From: an uncultured Chlorobiaceae bacterium
Lineage (GTDB): Bacteria; Bacteroidota; Chlorobiia; Chlorobiales; Chlorobiaceae
DNA length: 64,000 nt
Assembly: GCA_903895195.1 (NCBI GenBank)
Contig: CAITSZ010000030.1
Span: forward strand, 1 to 64,000
Direction: 5' to 3'
A program made the position numbers and the translations under genes. A model generated the notes under the pieces. That model saw only the letters and a list, made by a program, of their open reading frames with translations. It was not told the origin of the DNA and did not search any database. This document shows, piece by piece, positions 52,842 through 64,000 of this stretch. Each line of letters starts with the position of its first letter. Position 1 is the first letter of the stretch.

Positions 52842-54683
52842 CTATATCATTTGCTGCTTTATCTTTGAGACAAGGCCGCTCTTTTTGACTCTCCAGAATG
52901 TTGACTCCTCCTGGGGATTATAGGTAACCTCCTTATAAAAAAAGAGGTTGTGGGTAAAGACAAATATTTGCTTGATGTTACCTTTTCCTGACTGCATCTC
53001 ATCATACAACCCTTTGATGAGTTCGCTGACTATTAACAGAATATCATTGTCAAGGCTTGAGACTGGGTCATCAAAGACAGCAACTCGATCGACGGTCATT
53101 CCAGACTCCGAGTTACTCCCTTTCAAAAGATGAAAAAAGTAGAGAAAGGCAACTAATGACGATTCGCCTTCACTCAATGATTCTTTCGCATCTGAACCAT
53201 CCGCCCTGATTAACCTATAACCTGTTCTATTGTCTGCCATGGCAAGTGAGAAAGACTCAAAACCGACAGATCGTAACAGTGCATTTATGTCATCAATCGT
53301 AGGTTGGATACTTGTTGAACTCTTTTCAAGACGCCTGAGTTCAGCGACCTGAGCTTTCCGGGAGATTGTTGCTGATTCAATTTGTTGTGTGATGTCCGCA
53401 ATAGCTTTTTTCAAGCCATTGCCCATAAACTTGTAATCGGGCAAATCCGTTTTGAGCTCTTGATGAAGAATAAACCTCCACACCTGCGCTGTCAGATTGC
53501 TACGCTCCTGACTGAGATTTTCAACCATCCTGTTATGCTCAGCAGTCAACGCATTTGCTTCATCGATAAGAGTCTTTATGGTAAACACAACATCAGTGAT
53601 GGATTGCAACGCAACAATCCGGCTCGGCTCTTTCTGTTTTAAGGCAAGCAACTGGAGGTTTATTTTGATTCTCGTATCCAGCAGTTCCTTTTGCATTTTC
53701 AACCTCTCTACATCCAGAAACCTGCATGGCGTTGCCATGATTGATGCAATCTTTCGCTGAAGTCGAGCAGAATCGTCCATGTAATTTATAGAGAGATCAT
53801 CAAGAGCTTTGCTCTCTTCCTTGAAAGCCTCATCGAAATAGTTGTTCAAACTTTTTTCGAATTCATCAGTTGTCTGCTGTTGGCAAAAGGGACAGACCTT
53901 CCCGTTTTCATCATGAAAAACACGGCCTTCACCTACCCAGTCACTGTTGCCCAATTTTTTGATCATCGCGGCTATATCAACCTCTTCCTTGCCAATTATT
54001 TTCTTTTTTAGAATGGAAGCTGATTCATGGGCAATAATTTTTACGGCATCTATTGGAGGGACTGCTTGTTCTAAAAACGGAGTTGGACCGTAAACAGTAC
54101 TGGCAATTTTTTCGAGATAAGCCAAAGACTTTATAGGTGCGGAATTGAAAGAGGACTCCTGTAGAACCTTATATTTGATCCTCGCCTTGGTTGACCGGAA
54201 ACCATCAAACGCATCGGACAGCTTATCTTTGTGCTTTTTATAAACAGACCAGCACCTTTCTTTGAAATTTTCGTCGAGGGTGGCCAACTCAGCCATTTTG
54301 CCTCCACTCCCATCTTTTCCATGCAGGACAAAATGCAGGTTATCGATTCTCTTTGTGATACCATCAAGTTCACCCTTTGCAGAAGCAATTTTCCTTATGC
54401 TCTCAATATTCTTTTCGCCAAGAGTGAAAATTCCTTTGAGTTCAGATGATTGGCTGAAGTTCCTGGTGACAAAATCCCGATTATAAACCAGTGTCTGCAA
54501 CTTCATACCGCTCCAGGTCACACTGCAGGCCGGGAACCCTGCGTCATCCGAGATCACTCGGGAAATCGTTGTTTTCCCTGATCCATTGGAGCCATAGAGA
54601 AAATTAAATCTGGATAACCCGGTCAAAAACTCAGGAGTTTGGCTATAACTTGCAACGCCGGCTATTCTGATAGATTCAATCAT
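52842..54683 (-). CDS. RloC/AAA_13-type coiled-coil ATPase, probably C-terminally truncated
   Basis: 613 residues. Walker A GSNGSGKTT is at 31-39 and a zinc-hook CPFC at 264-267 in the coiled-coil middle. An ABC signature LSEGE lies near 507 and Walker B AVFDDPVSSLD near 541, then FVFTHNLFFYKEV. This is the AAA_13 plan of RloC/PrrC-like anticodon-nuclease proteins, which sense DNA ends or restriction damage. The protein stops 40 residues after the FTHNL segment, where relatives continue, so the nuclease part appears missing. The stop lies just after bchJ. It is probably a defence gene or its remnant. Confidence 0.7.
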   Translation of the reverse strand: MIESIRIAGVASYSQTPEFLTGLSRFNFLYGSNGSGKTTISRVISDDAGFPACSVTWSGMKLQTLVYNRDFVTRNFSQSSELKGIFTLGEKNIESIRKIASAKGELDGITKRIDNLHFVLHGKDGSGGKMAELATLDENFKERCWSVYKKHKDKLSDAFDGFRSTKARIKYKVLQESSFNSAPIKSLAYLEKIASTVYGPTPFLEQAVPPIDAVKIIAHESASILKKKIIGKEEVDIAAMIKKLGNSDWVGEGRVFHDENGKVCPFCQQQTTDEFEKSLNNYFDEAFKEESKALDDLSINYMDDSARLQRKIASIMATPCRFLDVERLKMQKELLDTRIKINLQLLALKQKEPSRIVALQSITDVVFTIKTLIDEANALTAEHNRMVENLSQERSNLTAQVWRFILHQELKTDLPDYKFMGNGLKKAIADITQQIESATISRKAQVAELRRLEKSSTSIQPTIDDINALLRSVGFESFSLAMADNRTGYRLIRADGSDAKESLSEGESSLVAFLYFFHLLKGSNSESGMTVDRVAVFDDPVSSLDNDILLIVSELIKGLYDEMQSGKGNIKQIFVFTHNLFFYKEVTYNPQEESTFWRVKKSGLVSKIKQQMI

Positions 54684-54836
54684 TAATGTATTTCACGGTT
54701 TACGAGCTACTATTATTGATCTAAGAAGAACTCATCTACCTGAGAAATATAGCGTATTTTATTTGAAATAAAATATAGAGAAAAGAGTATTTAATAAAAA
54801 TAAAGAATAGGGCTTATAATTAAAGGGAGTGGGTAT

Positions 54837-54870
54837 AAAAAAAGCGGATCTACTGATCCGCTTTTTTTGG
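54837..54870 (-). terminator. Terminator of bchL
   Basis: A perfect 14-bp stem (54837-54850 with 54855-54868) with loop tact, A run on one side and T run on the other. It begins 20 bp after the bchL stop on the minus strand. The region 54684-54836 is AT-rich and holds the AAA_13 gene promoter. Confidence 0.9.
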
Positions 54871-54889
54871 ACTATGGGAGATTTTGGCT

Positions 54890-55717
54890 TTACTGCCAGC
54901 CGCCTACCATGGCGAAGATTTCGCGGTCGCCGATTGGTACGGGGACTGCGGCTACCGGATTTTCCTGGATGAGGAAATCGGCAATTTCGTTGTAGGGGAC
55001 AAGGCACTCTGCTTTTTCGGGAGTGTCATCCATGGCGAACATGGTTTTGCCTGCAAAACGGCTCTTGCGGATAAGCTCGTGGTAAGGCACTTTTGCAAGG
55101 AGGCTTGTGCCTACTTTTTCGGCAAACTGGTCGAGCATGTTTGTGCCTCCACCGGTGGTGTAGTCGACCCGGTTGGCAACAATGCCTGCAAGCTTGACCT
55201 TGTAGCGAACGCTTTTCTGCTGGATGGCCATGCAGAGGCGGTTGGCTGCAAAAATGCTGTCGAAATCGTTGGTGGCAATGATGATGGCATAGTCGGCATA
55301 GTTCAACGGAGCGCTGAAACCGCCGCACACAACGTCACCAAGAACATCGAACAGGATGACATCATATTTATCGTAAAGACCGAGTTCCTGGAGCAGGGTA
55401 ACTGATTCGCCGACAACATAGCCGCCGCATCCGCTTCCGGCCGGAGGTCCGCCGGCTTCAAGGCAGTCAATGCCTGCAAATCCGGTTTCAATAATATCTT
55501 CAGCAGTAAGCTCTTCGTGATGGAAATCCACCTCTTCGAGAGCCTCAATAACGGTTTTCTGCAGCTTCCCGGTAATCGGGAATGTGCTGTCGTGCTTGGG
55601 ATCACAGCCTATCTGCAATACCTTCGCGCCTTTGAGGGCAAGGGCTGCGGAAATATTGGCGCTTGTGGTGCTTTTCCCTATGCCGCCTTTTCCATATACG
55701 GCTAAAACTAAACTCAT
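54890..55717 (-). CDS. bchL: Light-independent protochlorophyllide reductase, ATP-binding protein BchL
   Basis: 275 residues, a NifH-like dimeric ATPase. P-loop [10 protein letters not shown] (8-17), and the bridging 4Fe-4S cluster is held by Cys97 ([10 protein letters not shown]) and Cys131 (GDVVCGGF). It passes electrons to the BchN-BchB complex, which reduces ring D of protochlorophyllide without light. It is third in the order bchN-bchB-bchL (minus strand), 34 bp after bchB. Confidence 0.97.
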   Translation of the reverse strand: MSLVLAVYGKGGIGKSTTSANISAALALKGAKVLQIGCDPKHDSTFPITGKLQKTVIEALEEVDFHHEELTAEDIIETGFAGIDCLEAGGPPAGSGCGGYVVGESVTLLQELGLYDKYDVILFDVLGDVVCGGFSAPLNYADYAIIIATNDFDSIFAANRLCMAIQQKSVRYKVKLAGIVANRVDYTTGGGTNMLDQFAEKVGTSLLAKVPYHELIRKSRFAGKTMFAMDDTPEKAECLVPYNEIADFLIQENPVAAVPVPIGDREIFAMVGGWQ

Positions 55718-55751
55718 AGTGATTAGAGAGAATATGATTGATAGAAAAAAC

Positions 55752-57350
55752 TTACCCGCCGAGGGACTCTTTTGCTTTTCGGAAAACCTCTACAGTGACA
55801 ATGGATTCGCCGATGCTTCGGGCAAAGGTGTCAGTATTCTTCCTGACCTTTTTGCGAACAAAAAACGGCACTTTCTTAAGCATTGTTTCGGCATCATCTG
55901 TCCACTTCATCTCTCCATCTTCAGCAGCCGAATCGTTATCAACAGAAACCGTATTGGATACTTGCCCGTTCCCGTTGGATGGCTCGGCCTCAGGCGACTG
56001 AGATACTCCGTTCTCCTCATATTCCAGACCGGCATCACCGAAAAAGTCGATCAAGTGCTTTTCGAGACCGAGTTTGCATGAAAGATAGACCCTGTCGGCA
56101 ATGACATCAGATCCATCAAAACCGAAAAACGGATAATAGCCGAGCAGATGGTTTTCGATATGGGTCGGAGGGCAGATAACCATACAGGGAACATCGAGCT
56201 TGCGGCAGCTATGGCGCTCCATCTGGGTACCGCAGACCAGATCAGGCATTTCATCGTCAATAATTTTTGCAACGTCCTGAAACCGGTCAGTAACGACAAG
56301 CGGACCTGGAAGGTAGCCCTCCAGCTCTTTGCGTACCCACTCTGCATGACGCTCCATATAGGTGCCTGCGCCAATGATTTTCATACCGAGTTCATCACGC
56401 AAAAACTTCACAATCGCAACGGTATGCGTGGCATCGCCAAAGACAAAAGCCCGTTTGTTGCTGAAGCTTTCCATATCTGCAGTTCTGGCAAACCACGGCA
56501 CTCCGCTCGGAGAACTCAGGCCATCAAGCGAGAAAGCGCTGAGTTTCGGAAGGGTGAGTGGAGGAACACCTTTTTCAGCACCTGTTTTATTCAGCTTTTC
56601 GATGACAGAACGAAGCCATGCAAGAGTTGGTTCAACCCCTATCGGGGCTTCGTATATCGCCGGCATGGCAAACGCTTCAGCAAGATATTCAGCTGCCGTT
56701 AAGCCGATTTCACGGTACGGGGCAATATTGAGCCAGGCTGCGGGCAGCTTTTTAAGATCATCTATACCTGCTCCCCATGGAGCAACAACATTGACGGTAA
56801 TGCCAAGCGTCTGCAGCATGCGCCGGAGGCTGGTCAGGTTGGCACGCAAATGAAAGCCAAGGGATGTAAAGCCGAGAAGGTTCACTGAAGGCAGGGCCGT
56901 TTTTTCCTGAGGTGCGGCATATCTTTTTACCAGTTCAGTCAACAGCCCGTCAGCCGCCTCATTTTCAGACACCCTGAAAGGATTGAGTGCATAGACAAGA
57001 GTTTTTTCCGGAGGCAGACCAGAGTGTGCTGTAAGCTGATGGAGGTCTTCCTGAAGAAGAGCTGTACTGCAGCTCGGTGCTATAACGGTAAGATCGGGAT
57101 GGTAGTGGTGATCAACCTGCTGCAGTGTTCCGGGAAGTCTTGAGACTCCCTGTGCAAGGTCTCTTCCTCGAACAACGCTGATTGAGAGGCCCGGAAAGTC
57201 CGGGGTCCGTTCAAGCATGCTGTAGGTGGCCGTGATGTAATCATCGCCCTGAGGCGCATGATAGACAGTGTGAACCCTTTTCATACTGTTGGTGACTCGG
57301 CTGATACCGTGGAGGGCAGTTCCCTCATAGAGCCAGAAAGCTAAGCGCAT
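55752..57350 (-). CDS. bchB: Light-independent protochlorophyllide reductase subunit B
   Basis: 532 residues. It forms the catalytic heterotetramer with BchN. The N-terminal nitrogenase-like fold ([17 protein letters not shown], then [15 protein letters not shown]) supplies cluster ligands and substrate contacts. The C-terminal 46 residues ([20 protein letters not shown]) are the PCP_red domain found in chlorophyll reductases. A Ser/Asn-rich linker ([20 protein letters not shown]) separates the two. 38 bp lie between it and bchN. Confidence 0.96.
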   Translation of the reverse strand: MRLAFWLYEGTALHGISRVTNSMKRVHTVYHAPQGDDYITATYSMLERTPDFPGLSISVVRGRDLAQGVSRLPGTLQQVDHHYHPDLTVIAPSCSTALLQEDLHQLTAHSGLPPEKTLVYALNPFRVSENEAADGLLTELVKRYAAPQEKTALPSVNLLGFTSLGFHLRANLTSLRRMLQTLGITVNVVAPWGAGIDDLKKLPAAWLNIAPYREIGLTAAEYLAEAFAMPAIYEAPIGVEPTLAWLRSVIEKLNKTGAEKGVPPLTLPKLSAFSLDGLSSPSGVPWFARTADMESFSNKRAFVFGDATHTVAIVKFLRDELGMKIIGAGTYMERHAEWVRKELEGYLPGPLVVTDRFQDVAKIIDDEMPDLVCGTQMERHSCRKLDVPCMVICPPTHIENHLLGYYPFFGFDGSDVIADRVYLSCKLGLEKHLIDFFGDAGLEYEENGVSQSPEAEPSNGNGQVSNTVSVDNDSAAEDGEMKWTDDAETMLKKVPFFVRKKVRKNTDTFARSIGESIVTVEVFRKAKESLGG

Positions 57351-57388
57351 ACTCTGTGACGTTTGTTATTACGATTTCCTTACGAGAA

Positions 57389-58651
57389 TTATTCAGCGCT
57401 CGGCATGACACCTTGAAGCCATACCTCCTTGTCAAACGCGGGTAGCTTACTGCGGCGATTGAGCGGTGAAACAAACAAATTAGCCAGTGGAATAACTCCG
57501 GACCAGCTGTGAATCGGCGAAAGCATGAACTCCATACTCCACTTGACAACAAAACCATGACCAGCAAAAGGATTGGCAGTCATCAGCGACGTAACAATGA
57601 GGTCCGGCTGAATGCGCTTGACATCCTCAAGCTGACGATGAAAATTGGGCTGCTCCACAACACGGACACCCTGAAGAGCCTCAAGTTCACGCGCATGAAA
57701 TTTTTTGTTGATATAGGCGCTGCTACATTCTACTACATCAGCACCGGCACTTTTAAGAAAACGTGCAAGAGGCAGCTCCATCATGGTATCTGCGGTCAGA
57801 AAAACCTTTTTACCATGAAGCAGCGCAGTCTGAGTACGGATTTTTTCCCATGCGGCTTTTTCGCGGTCGCGAAGGTCAACGGTGATACCGAATTCACGGG
57901 CAAGATCTTCCCAGAAAGCCCTTGTTCCGTCAGGTCCGAAAGGAAAAAGAGAGTGAAGAACACGCGCTCCGCGTTCACGTTCGAGCTTGACAGCAACCCT
58001 TGAAAGATAAGGCTGGATAGGAGCAAGCACGGTATCGGGACCGATAGCGGGCATTTTATCAAAACGGGATTCAGGAAGAAATCCGGCGACATGAATACCA
58101 AGCTCTTCAGCCTCCGCTCTGAGATCGTCAGCAGTAGCGTCATTGACTGAACCGAGAAAGACCACACTTTTCTGACCGGCGGGGGCTACGGGACAGAACG
58201 GCACAAGAGCGTGCAATACAGAATCCTCAGCCTGCGTGAAGTTATAGACCAGGCCACTGGCCGGAACAAAAAGCACCGGAACATCCGCTGTACTGAGATG
58301 ATGGGCAAGACCCTTGAAATCAACCTTCATAACCTCAGGAGTACATGAGGAGAGAAGAAAAATCACTGAGGGATTATGGTCGGCCTTGATTTCGCGAATT
58401 ATCTCTTCGAGGGTAGGCTCGTTCTTTGAAAGATCCCCTTCCTCCATGAGAGCGATACCGAAGCGAGGCTTGGCAAAAATCATCATGCCAAGAGCATTCT
58501 GCAGAAAATGAGCGCACGTATGCGTTCCGAGAACAAGAAAAAAACTGTCTTTGATCTTCTGATACATCCAGCCGACACAGGCAAGACCACAAAAACTGTG
58601 CGTAACGTTATCTTCCTTGATTATATGAACATCACCGGAAACCTGCATCAT
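57389..58651 (-). CDS. bchN: Light-independent protochlorophyllide reductase subunit N
   Basis: 420 residues from ATG 58651, which has aggag nine bases upstream; an ATG at 58693 would give 434 residues but has no ribosome site. Cluster-ligand cysteines lie in SFCGLACVG (Cys21, Cys25), THTCAHFLQ and [12 protein letters not shown]. It is homologous to NifD and pairs with BchB. The first gene of bchN-bchB-bchL on the minus strand; the promoter must lie in 58652-58767, before the thiamine-binding protein gene. Confidence 0.95.
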   Translation of the reverse strand: MMQVSGDVHIIKEDNVTHSFCGLACVGWMYQKIKDSFFLVLGTHTCAHFLQNALGMMIFAKPRFGIALMEEGDLSKNEPTLEEIIREIKADHNPSVIFLLSSCTPEVMKVDFKGLAHHLSTADVPVLFVPASGLVYNFTQAEDSVLHALVPFCPVAPAGQKSVVFLGSVNDATADDLRAEAEELGIHVAGFLPESRFDKMPAIGPDTVLAPIQPYLSRVAVKLERERGARVLHSLFPFGPDGTRAFWEDLAREFGITVDLRDREKAAWEKIRTQTALLHGKKVFLTADTMMELPLARFLKSAGADVVECSSAYINKKFHARELEALQGVRVVEQPNFHRQLEDVKRIQPDLIVTSLMTANPFAGHGFVVKWSMEFMLSPIHSWSGVIPLANLFVSPLNRRSKLPAFDKEVWLQGVMPSAE

Positions 58652-58767
58652 GAAGTGTTTCTCCTGATAGTTACTGCCCCGCAACAACTCCATCTCTGAT
58701 GGGGTGCAAAAGCGTTACAACGGCCAATCTTAAAGAATGTGAAGATAAAATATTTTCACTAATCCCC

Positions 58768-59079
58768 CTACTCCGCGGGGGGGGCTATTTTTGCTTTGAC
58801 GGAAGCCGTCTTTTCACCAAGACGGACAGTCCGGTCCCTTCGATCATCTATTTTCATGACAGTATATACCCTCTTGCCACCTTTACTGAACGAGTACTCG
58901 TGAAGTTTCTCGGCAAGCTCAAAAAGCAGATGCGCCGGACCTTCAACCGTTGTGCCCATATCATGAAGGCGGTAGCTGCATCCGCTTACGCCGAGAAGCT
59001 CCTGCAATCCGGCTACAAAGCCACTCAGACTGCCCTCTTTACTGTCGAGCGGAATAACTGCGATATCCATCAAAGCCAT
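58768..59079 (-). CDS. MTH1187/YkoF-type thiamine-binding protein
   Basis: 103 residues with the DUF77/MTH1187 signature: IAVIPLDSKEGSLSGFVAGL, YRLHDMGTTVEGP and LHEYSFSKGGKRVYTVMKID. Family members form tetramers and bind thiamine derivatives. It lies between purA and bchN on the same strand; adjacency to a pigment operon may be chance. The last codons hold an eight-base C run, and cccccccc/ggggg around the stop can form a hairpin. Confidence 0.75.
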   Translation of the reverse strand: MALMDIAVIPLDSKEGSLSGFVAGLQELLGVSGCSYRLHDMGTTVEGPAHLLFELAEKLHEYSFSKGGKRVYTVMKIDDRRDRTVRLGEKTASVKAKIAPPAE

Positions 59080-59096
59080 GGTAAAAAACTCCAGGG

Positions 59097-60994
<1,898 letters not shown>

Positions 60995-61128
60995 ACAAAT
61001 ATTAAGCGGTCGAACAAAAAAGAGCAATAAAAAGGAAGCTAAAAACCTTGCGTTAAAAACCCAAATGTTTAACTTTCATCCAGCTTTTTACGCATTATAC
61101 CCATAGATAAAAGGAAGAACAGGAGAAG

Positions 61129-62583
61129 ATGTCACTTTTCATTTACAATTCCCTCAAGAGAGCCAAAGAAAAGTTCGAGCCCCTGCGTCCGGGGATGGTG
61201 AGCATCTATGTGTGCGGTCCGACGGTTTACGGACATGCCCATCTTGGGCATGCGAAAAGCTATGTATCTTTTGACGTTGTAGTCCGCTGGCTGCGTCATT
61301 CGGGATACCACGTAAAGTATGTTCAGAACATTACCGATGTGGGGCACCTGACTGATGACGCCGATGAAGGTGAGGACAAGATATCCAAACAGGCCCGCCT
61401 CGAAAAAACTGACCCGATGGAAATTTCGCAGTTCTATACCCGAAGTTTCTATGAGGACATGGACCTGCTCGGTGTTGTACGCCCGAATATAGCACCTGCG
61501 GCCACAGCCCACATCCCGGAACAGATTGCCCTTATAGAACGCTTGATCAATGCCGGTCATGCCTACGAGGTCAACGGCAATGTTTATTTCTCCGTTCTCT
61601 CATTTCCAGGATATGGAAAACTATCAGGAAGAACAGATCAGGAGGCGTTACAATCCGGTGTAAGGGTTGAGACACGCTCTGACAAGCGACATCCTTCTGA
61701 TTTTGCATTATGGAAAAAGGCTGAGGAAGGGCATCTCATGAAATGGAATTCGCCATGGAGCATCGGCTATCCAGGATGGCATCTGGAGTGTTCGGCGATG
61801 TCGATGAAATATCTTGGTGAGACCATCGACATTCACGGAGGTGGCATGGAAAACAAGTTTCCGCACCATGACTGCGAAATCGCCCAGTCAGAAGCGGTAA
61901 CAGGAAAACCTTATGTCAGGTTCTGGATGCACAACAACATGGTGACGGTGAACGGCATAAAAATGGGGAAATCCCTGAAAAACTCTGTCAATCTCAAGGA
62001 TTTGTTTATAGAAACCGATCCTCTGGTTATCCGATTCTTTGTTCTTCAATCGCATTACCGTTCGCAACTGGATTACTCTCAATCCGCCATAAAAGCATCA
62101 ACAACCGGACTCGAAAAACTTCGCGAAACACGGCGGCGACTGGCGGAACAGAAAACCGGGAGTGCCGTGTTTGACGCTGAACCATTCATCAAGCGATTTA
62201 CCGACGCAATGGATGATGATTTTAATACCCCAGTAGCTATAGCAGTACTTTTCGATCTCTCAAAAGCCATTAATGCCACGCTTGATTGCAGCGAAGGCAT
62301 GACAGAAGAGTCACGGGAAACAACTCAGGCTTTTCTTCACTCGTCCGCCTCGGAGATTCTTGGCATCCTGAACCAGAATGAACAATCCACAGGCAGAGAT
62401 TCCGTGCAGACCGGTAAAAAGCTCGATGGCATTATGGACGTTCTCCTCGAGCTTCGGGCTGAAGCGAGGCAGAACAAAAATTTTGCACTCAGTGATAAAA
62501 TCCGCGACAGGCTTTTAGCTGTAGGGATTGAAATCAAGGATACAAAAGAGGGGGCAAGCTGGTCGAATAAAAACGGGGCTTAA
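61129..62583 (+). CDS. cysS: Cysteinyl-tRNA synthetase
   Basis: 484 residues, class I synthetase. The HIGH-like motif is HAHLGHA (36-42), preceded by the zinc ligand Cys29; the second zinc site CS/HHDCE lies further on. The KMSKS-like motif reads KMGKSLKNS (near 278), a Ser-to-Gly variant. It charges tRNA-Cys. Its 3' end overlaps manC (convergent) by 4 bp. Confidence 0.96.
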   Translation: MSLFIYNSLKRAKEKFEPLRPGMVSIYVCGPTVYGHAHLGHAKSYVSFDVVVRWLRHSGYHVKYVQNITDVGHLTDDADEGEDKISKQARLEKTDPMEISQFYTRSFYEDMDLLGVVRPNIAPAATAHIPEQIALIERLINAGHAYEVNGNVYFSVLSFPGYGKLSGRTDQEALQSGVRVETRSDKRHPSDFALWKKAEEGHLMKWNSPWSIGYPGWHLECSAMSMKYLGETIDIHGGGMENKFPHHDCEIAQSEAVTGKPYVRFWMHNNMVTVNGIKMGKSLKNSVNLKDLFIETDPLVIRFFVLQSHYRSQLDYSQSAIKASTTGLEKLRETRRRLAEQKTGSAVFDAEPFIKRFTDAMDDDFNTPVAIAVLFDLSKAINATLDCSEGMTEESRETTQAFLHSSASEILGILNQNEQSTGRDSVQTGKKLDGIMDVLLELRAEARQNKNFALSDKIRDRLLAVGIEIKDTKEGASWSNKNGA

Positions 62584-63701
62584 AGGTATTCCTCGAGCTC
62601 GTCTCGCCTCAGGATATCAACAGCATCTTTTACCCTTTGCGACTCCCCTTTTTTGCAGATCAGAAGCGCATCATCGGTCTCGATAATGATCACGTCCCGA
62701 ATGCCTATCGTACAGATTACCTTGTCCTTGGGTTTTCTGACAAAGATATTTTCACAATCAATCTGCACAAGCCGATCGTCGGATAGCAGCTCCGCATTGA
62801 GGCTCCGCCTACCCATTACTTTAACTACTTCATCCCAGGACCCAAGATCAGTCCAGCCGAATTCCCCCGTGAGAACGAAAACAGAATCAGCCTTTTCCAT
62901 AATCCCGTAGTCAATAGAAATAGGATGAATCCAGGAATAAACATCTTTAATGACTTTTTGTTCTTTTTCGGTTCCAAGACTCTCATAGATTGTGAGCAGA
63001 TCCTTATATAAATCAGGCATTGATCGTTCAAACTCTCTGGAAATAGCATCAATATGCCAGATAAAGACACCGCTGTTCCAGTAAAAGTCCTTGCTTTCAA
63101 GAAACTCCACTGCCGTGGCAAGGTCGGGCTTTTCAGCAAAAGCCTTTGCTCTGAAAAGGGTAAATTCACAACCTGCATCAAATGCCAACGGAATGGGAAG
63201 CTCTTCATCCACCTGAATGTAACCGTAGTCTATTTCAGGTCTGTCTGCCTTGACACCAATGGTAACGAGGCCTTTGTTGCCCGATGCAATTTCAATACCG
63301 GCATTGACAATATGAAGAAAAGCCTTATGGTCCGTCACCAGATGGTCAGCAGGGAGAACTATAGTAACAGCATCAGGATCCCTTTTTTTGATATGAGCGG
63401 TCGCAAGAGCAATGCATGGCGCTGTATTACGACTGGAAGGCTCAACAATGATATTATCCGGCCTGAACCCGGTTAGAGATGTGGAAATCAGCTTACGACC
63501 CTGTTCGCTGGTTATAATAAAAATATTGTCCTCAATCACGGTACCGCTGATGCGCTGGACTGTTTTGGCAATCATGGTACCTTCATCATAAAGATCTACA
63601 AACTGCTTTGGCATTTGTTTTCTTGAAACAGGCCAAAGCTGCTTGCCAATTCCGCCGGCCATAATCAGCGCATAAACATGCTCGCTCGGACAACTACTCA
63701 T
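62580..63701 (-). CDS. manC: Mannose-1-phosphate guanylyltransferase
   Basis: 373 residues. Nucleotidyltransferase N-terminus ALIMAGGIGKQLWPVSRKQM with PKQFVDL, then VEPSSRNTAPCIALA, VLPADHLV and AFAEKP. It makes GDP-mannose from mannose-1-phosphate and GTP for exopolysaccharide or glycoprotein sugars. There is no C-terminal phosphomannose isomerase domain, so it is the single-function form. The GGIGKQLWP stretch differs slightly from the usual GGxGTRLWP. Confidence 0.88.
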   Translation of the reverse strand: MSSCPSEHVYALIMAGGIGKQLWPVSRKQMPKQFVDLYDEGTMIAKTVQRISGTVIEDNIFIITSEQGRKLISTSLTGFRPDNIIVEPSSRNTAPCIALATAHIKKRDPDAVTIVLPADHLVTDHKAFLHIVNAGIEIASGNKGLVTIGVKADRPEIDYGYIQVDEELPIPLAFDAGCEFTLFRAKAFAEKPDLATAVEFLESKDFYWNSGVFIWHIDAISREFERSMPDLYKDLLTIYESLGTEKEQKVIKDVYSWIHPISIDYGIMEKADSVFVLTGEFGWTDLGSWDEVVKVMGRRSLNAELLSDDRLVQIDCENIFVRKPKDKVICTIGIRDVIIIETDDALLICKKGESQRVKDAVDILRRDELEEYL

Positions 63702-63867
63702 AAAACCTGAATTAATGTTGAGGGTTCATATAGAGTAAAATGCAGACTGGTTAAAATGCATTCCATTCCATATCTGTTATAATTTACTCAATTATTAAAG
63801 CCAATTTGTCATTCATCTTAAAATGTCGTTTTTTGCGGTAAACAACTGAACAGAAGGATTAAAACGC

Positions 63868-64000
63868 ATGGAACGACTGACGAGTGATTTAGCTACACTG
63901 GAAAAATTGTGTACTGGGCAGGGGATTGTGCTTGACCCCTTAGCCCTTGAGCAATTGGTTCGATATGGCAGCCTGCTTGAGGAGTGGAACCATAAGATTA
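63868..64000 (+). CDS. rsmG: 16S rRNA methyltransferase RsmG, N-terminal part
   Basis: The first 44 codons, MERLTSDLATLEKLCTGQGI then LEQLVRYGSLLEEWNHKI, end at the window edge. RYGSLLEEWNHKINL is the start of the GidB/RsmG family, which methylates G527 of 16S rRNA. A purine-rich agaagga lies 10 bp before the ATG. The rest is outside the window. Confidence 0.8.
   Translation, partial: MERLTSDLATLEKLCTGQGIVLDPLALEQLVRYGSLLEEWNHKI

Overview
The window is a piece of a green sulfur bacterial (Chlorobi/Chlorobiaceae) chromosome, most likely the Chlorobium/Pelodictyon group. It carries the genes for chlorosome-type bacteriochlorophyll: two full-length Mg-chelatase large subunits in tandem (bchS, bchH), bchM, the anaerobic cyclase bchE, bacteriochlorophyll c/d/e synthase bchK, bchJ, and the light-independent protochlorophyllide reductase bchL-bchB-bchN. 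A probable chlorobactene glycosyltransferase (cruC) lies near bchK. Species cannot be fixed from this sequence alone. There is no rRNA, tRNA, CRISPR array or recognisable insertion sequence.

Layout. 1-93: the end of a TonB-dependent receptor. 0.2-11.2 kb (+): bchS, a long structured gap, then bchH-bchM-bchE; together these make Mg-protoporphyrin IX, its monomethyl ester and then the isocyclic ring. 11.2-24.8 kb (-): conserved hypotheticals (DUF2239, DUF4438, a Cys-rich protein), arfB, a HAD phosphatase, cspA, a seven-bladed WD40 protein, cruC, hisG, lpxH, a phytol/dolichol-kinase-like gene, bchK, miaB, and a nifU-nifS pair. 25.2-29 kb (-): a RodZ-like protein, a CHAT-like lipoprotein that appears to lack its catalytic half, and a secreted DUF1566 protein.

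29.2-38.8 kb is an accessory island: a truncated XRE antitoxin relic, a Fic protein with three operator-like repeats in its promoter, a HigA-type antitoxin with toxin debris, a DUF2281 antitoxin-like gene, and a type I restriction operon ordered hsdM-hsdS-fic-hsdR with tightly overlapping genes. Its hsdM promoter carries a palindrome. ndk and a ParDE-like toxin-antitoxin pair follow.

40-52.8 kb: ordinary chromosomal genes (AI-2E-type permease, rsmE, comF, a ROK kinase, lpxA, a DUF2723 membrane protein, hemW, gmhB, glgA, an Ig-like lipoprotein), then bchJ. 52.8-54.7 kb: an RloC/AAA_13-type ATPase that looks C-terminally truncated, sitting between photosynthesis genes. 54.9-64 kb: bchL-bchB-bchN, a thiamine-binding protein, purA, engB, cysS, manC and the start of rsmG.

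The best candidate for something undescribed is the island, above all the Fic enzyme coupled to the type I restriction operon and the second Fic gene under a triple-repeat operator. Starts were chosen from gene overlaps, Shine-Dalgarno-like sequences and family N-termini. Functions rest on recognised motifs and remembered family features, not on database searches.
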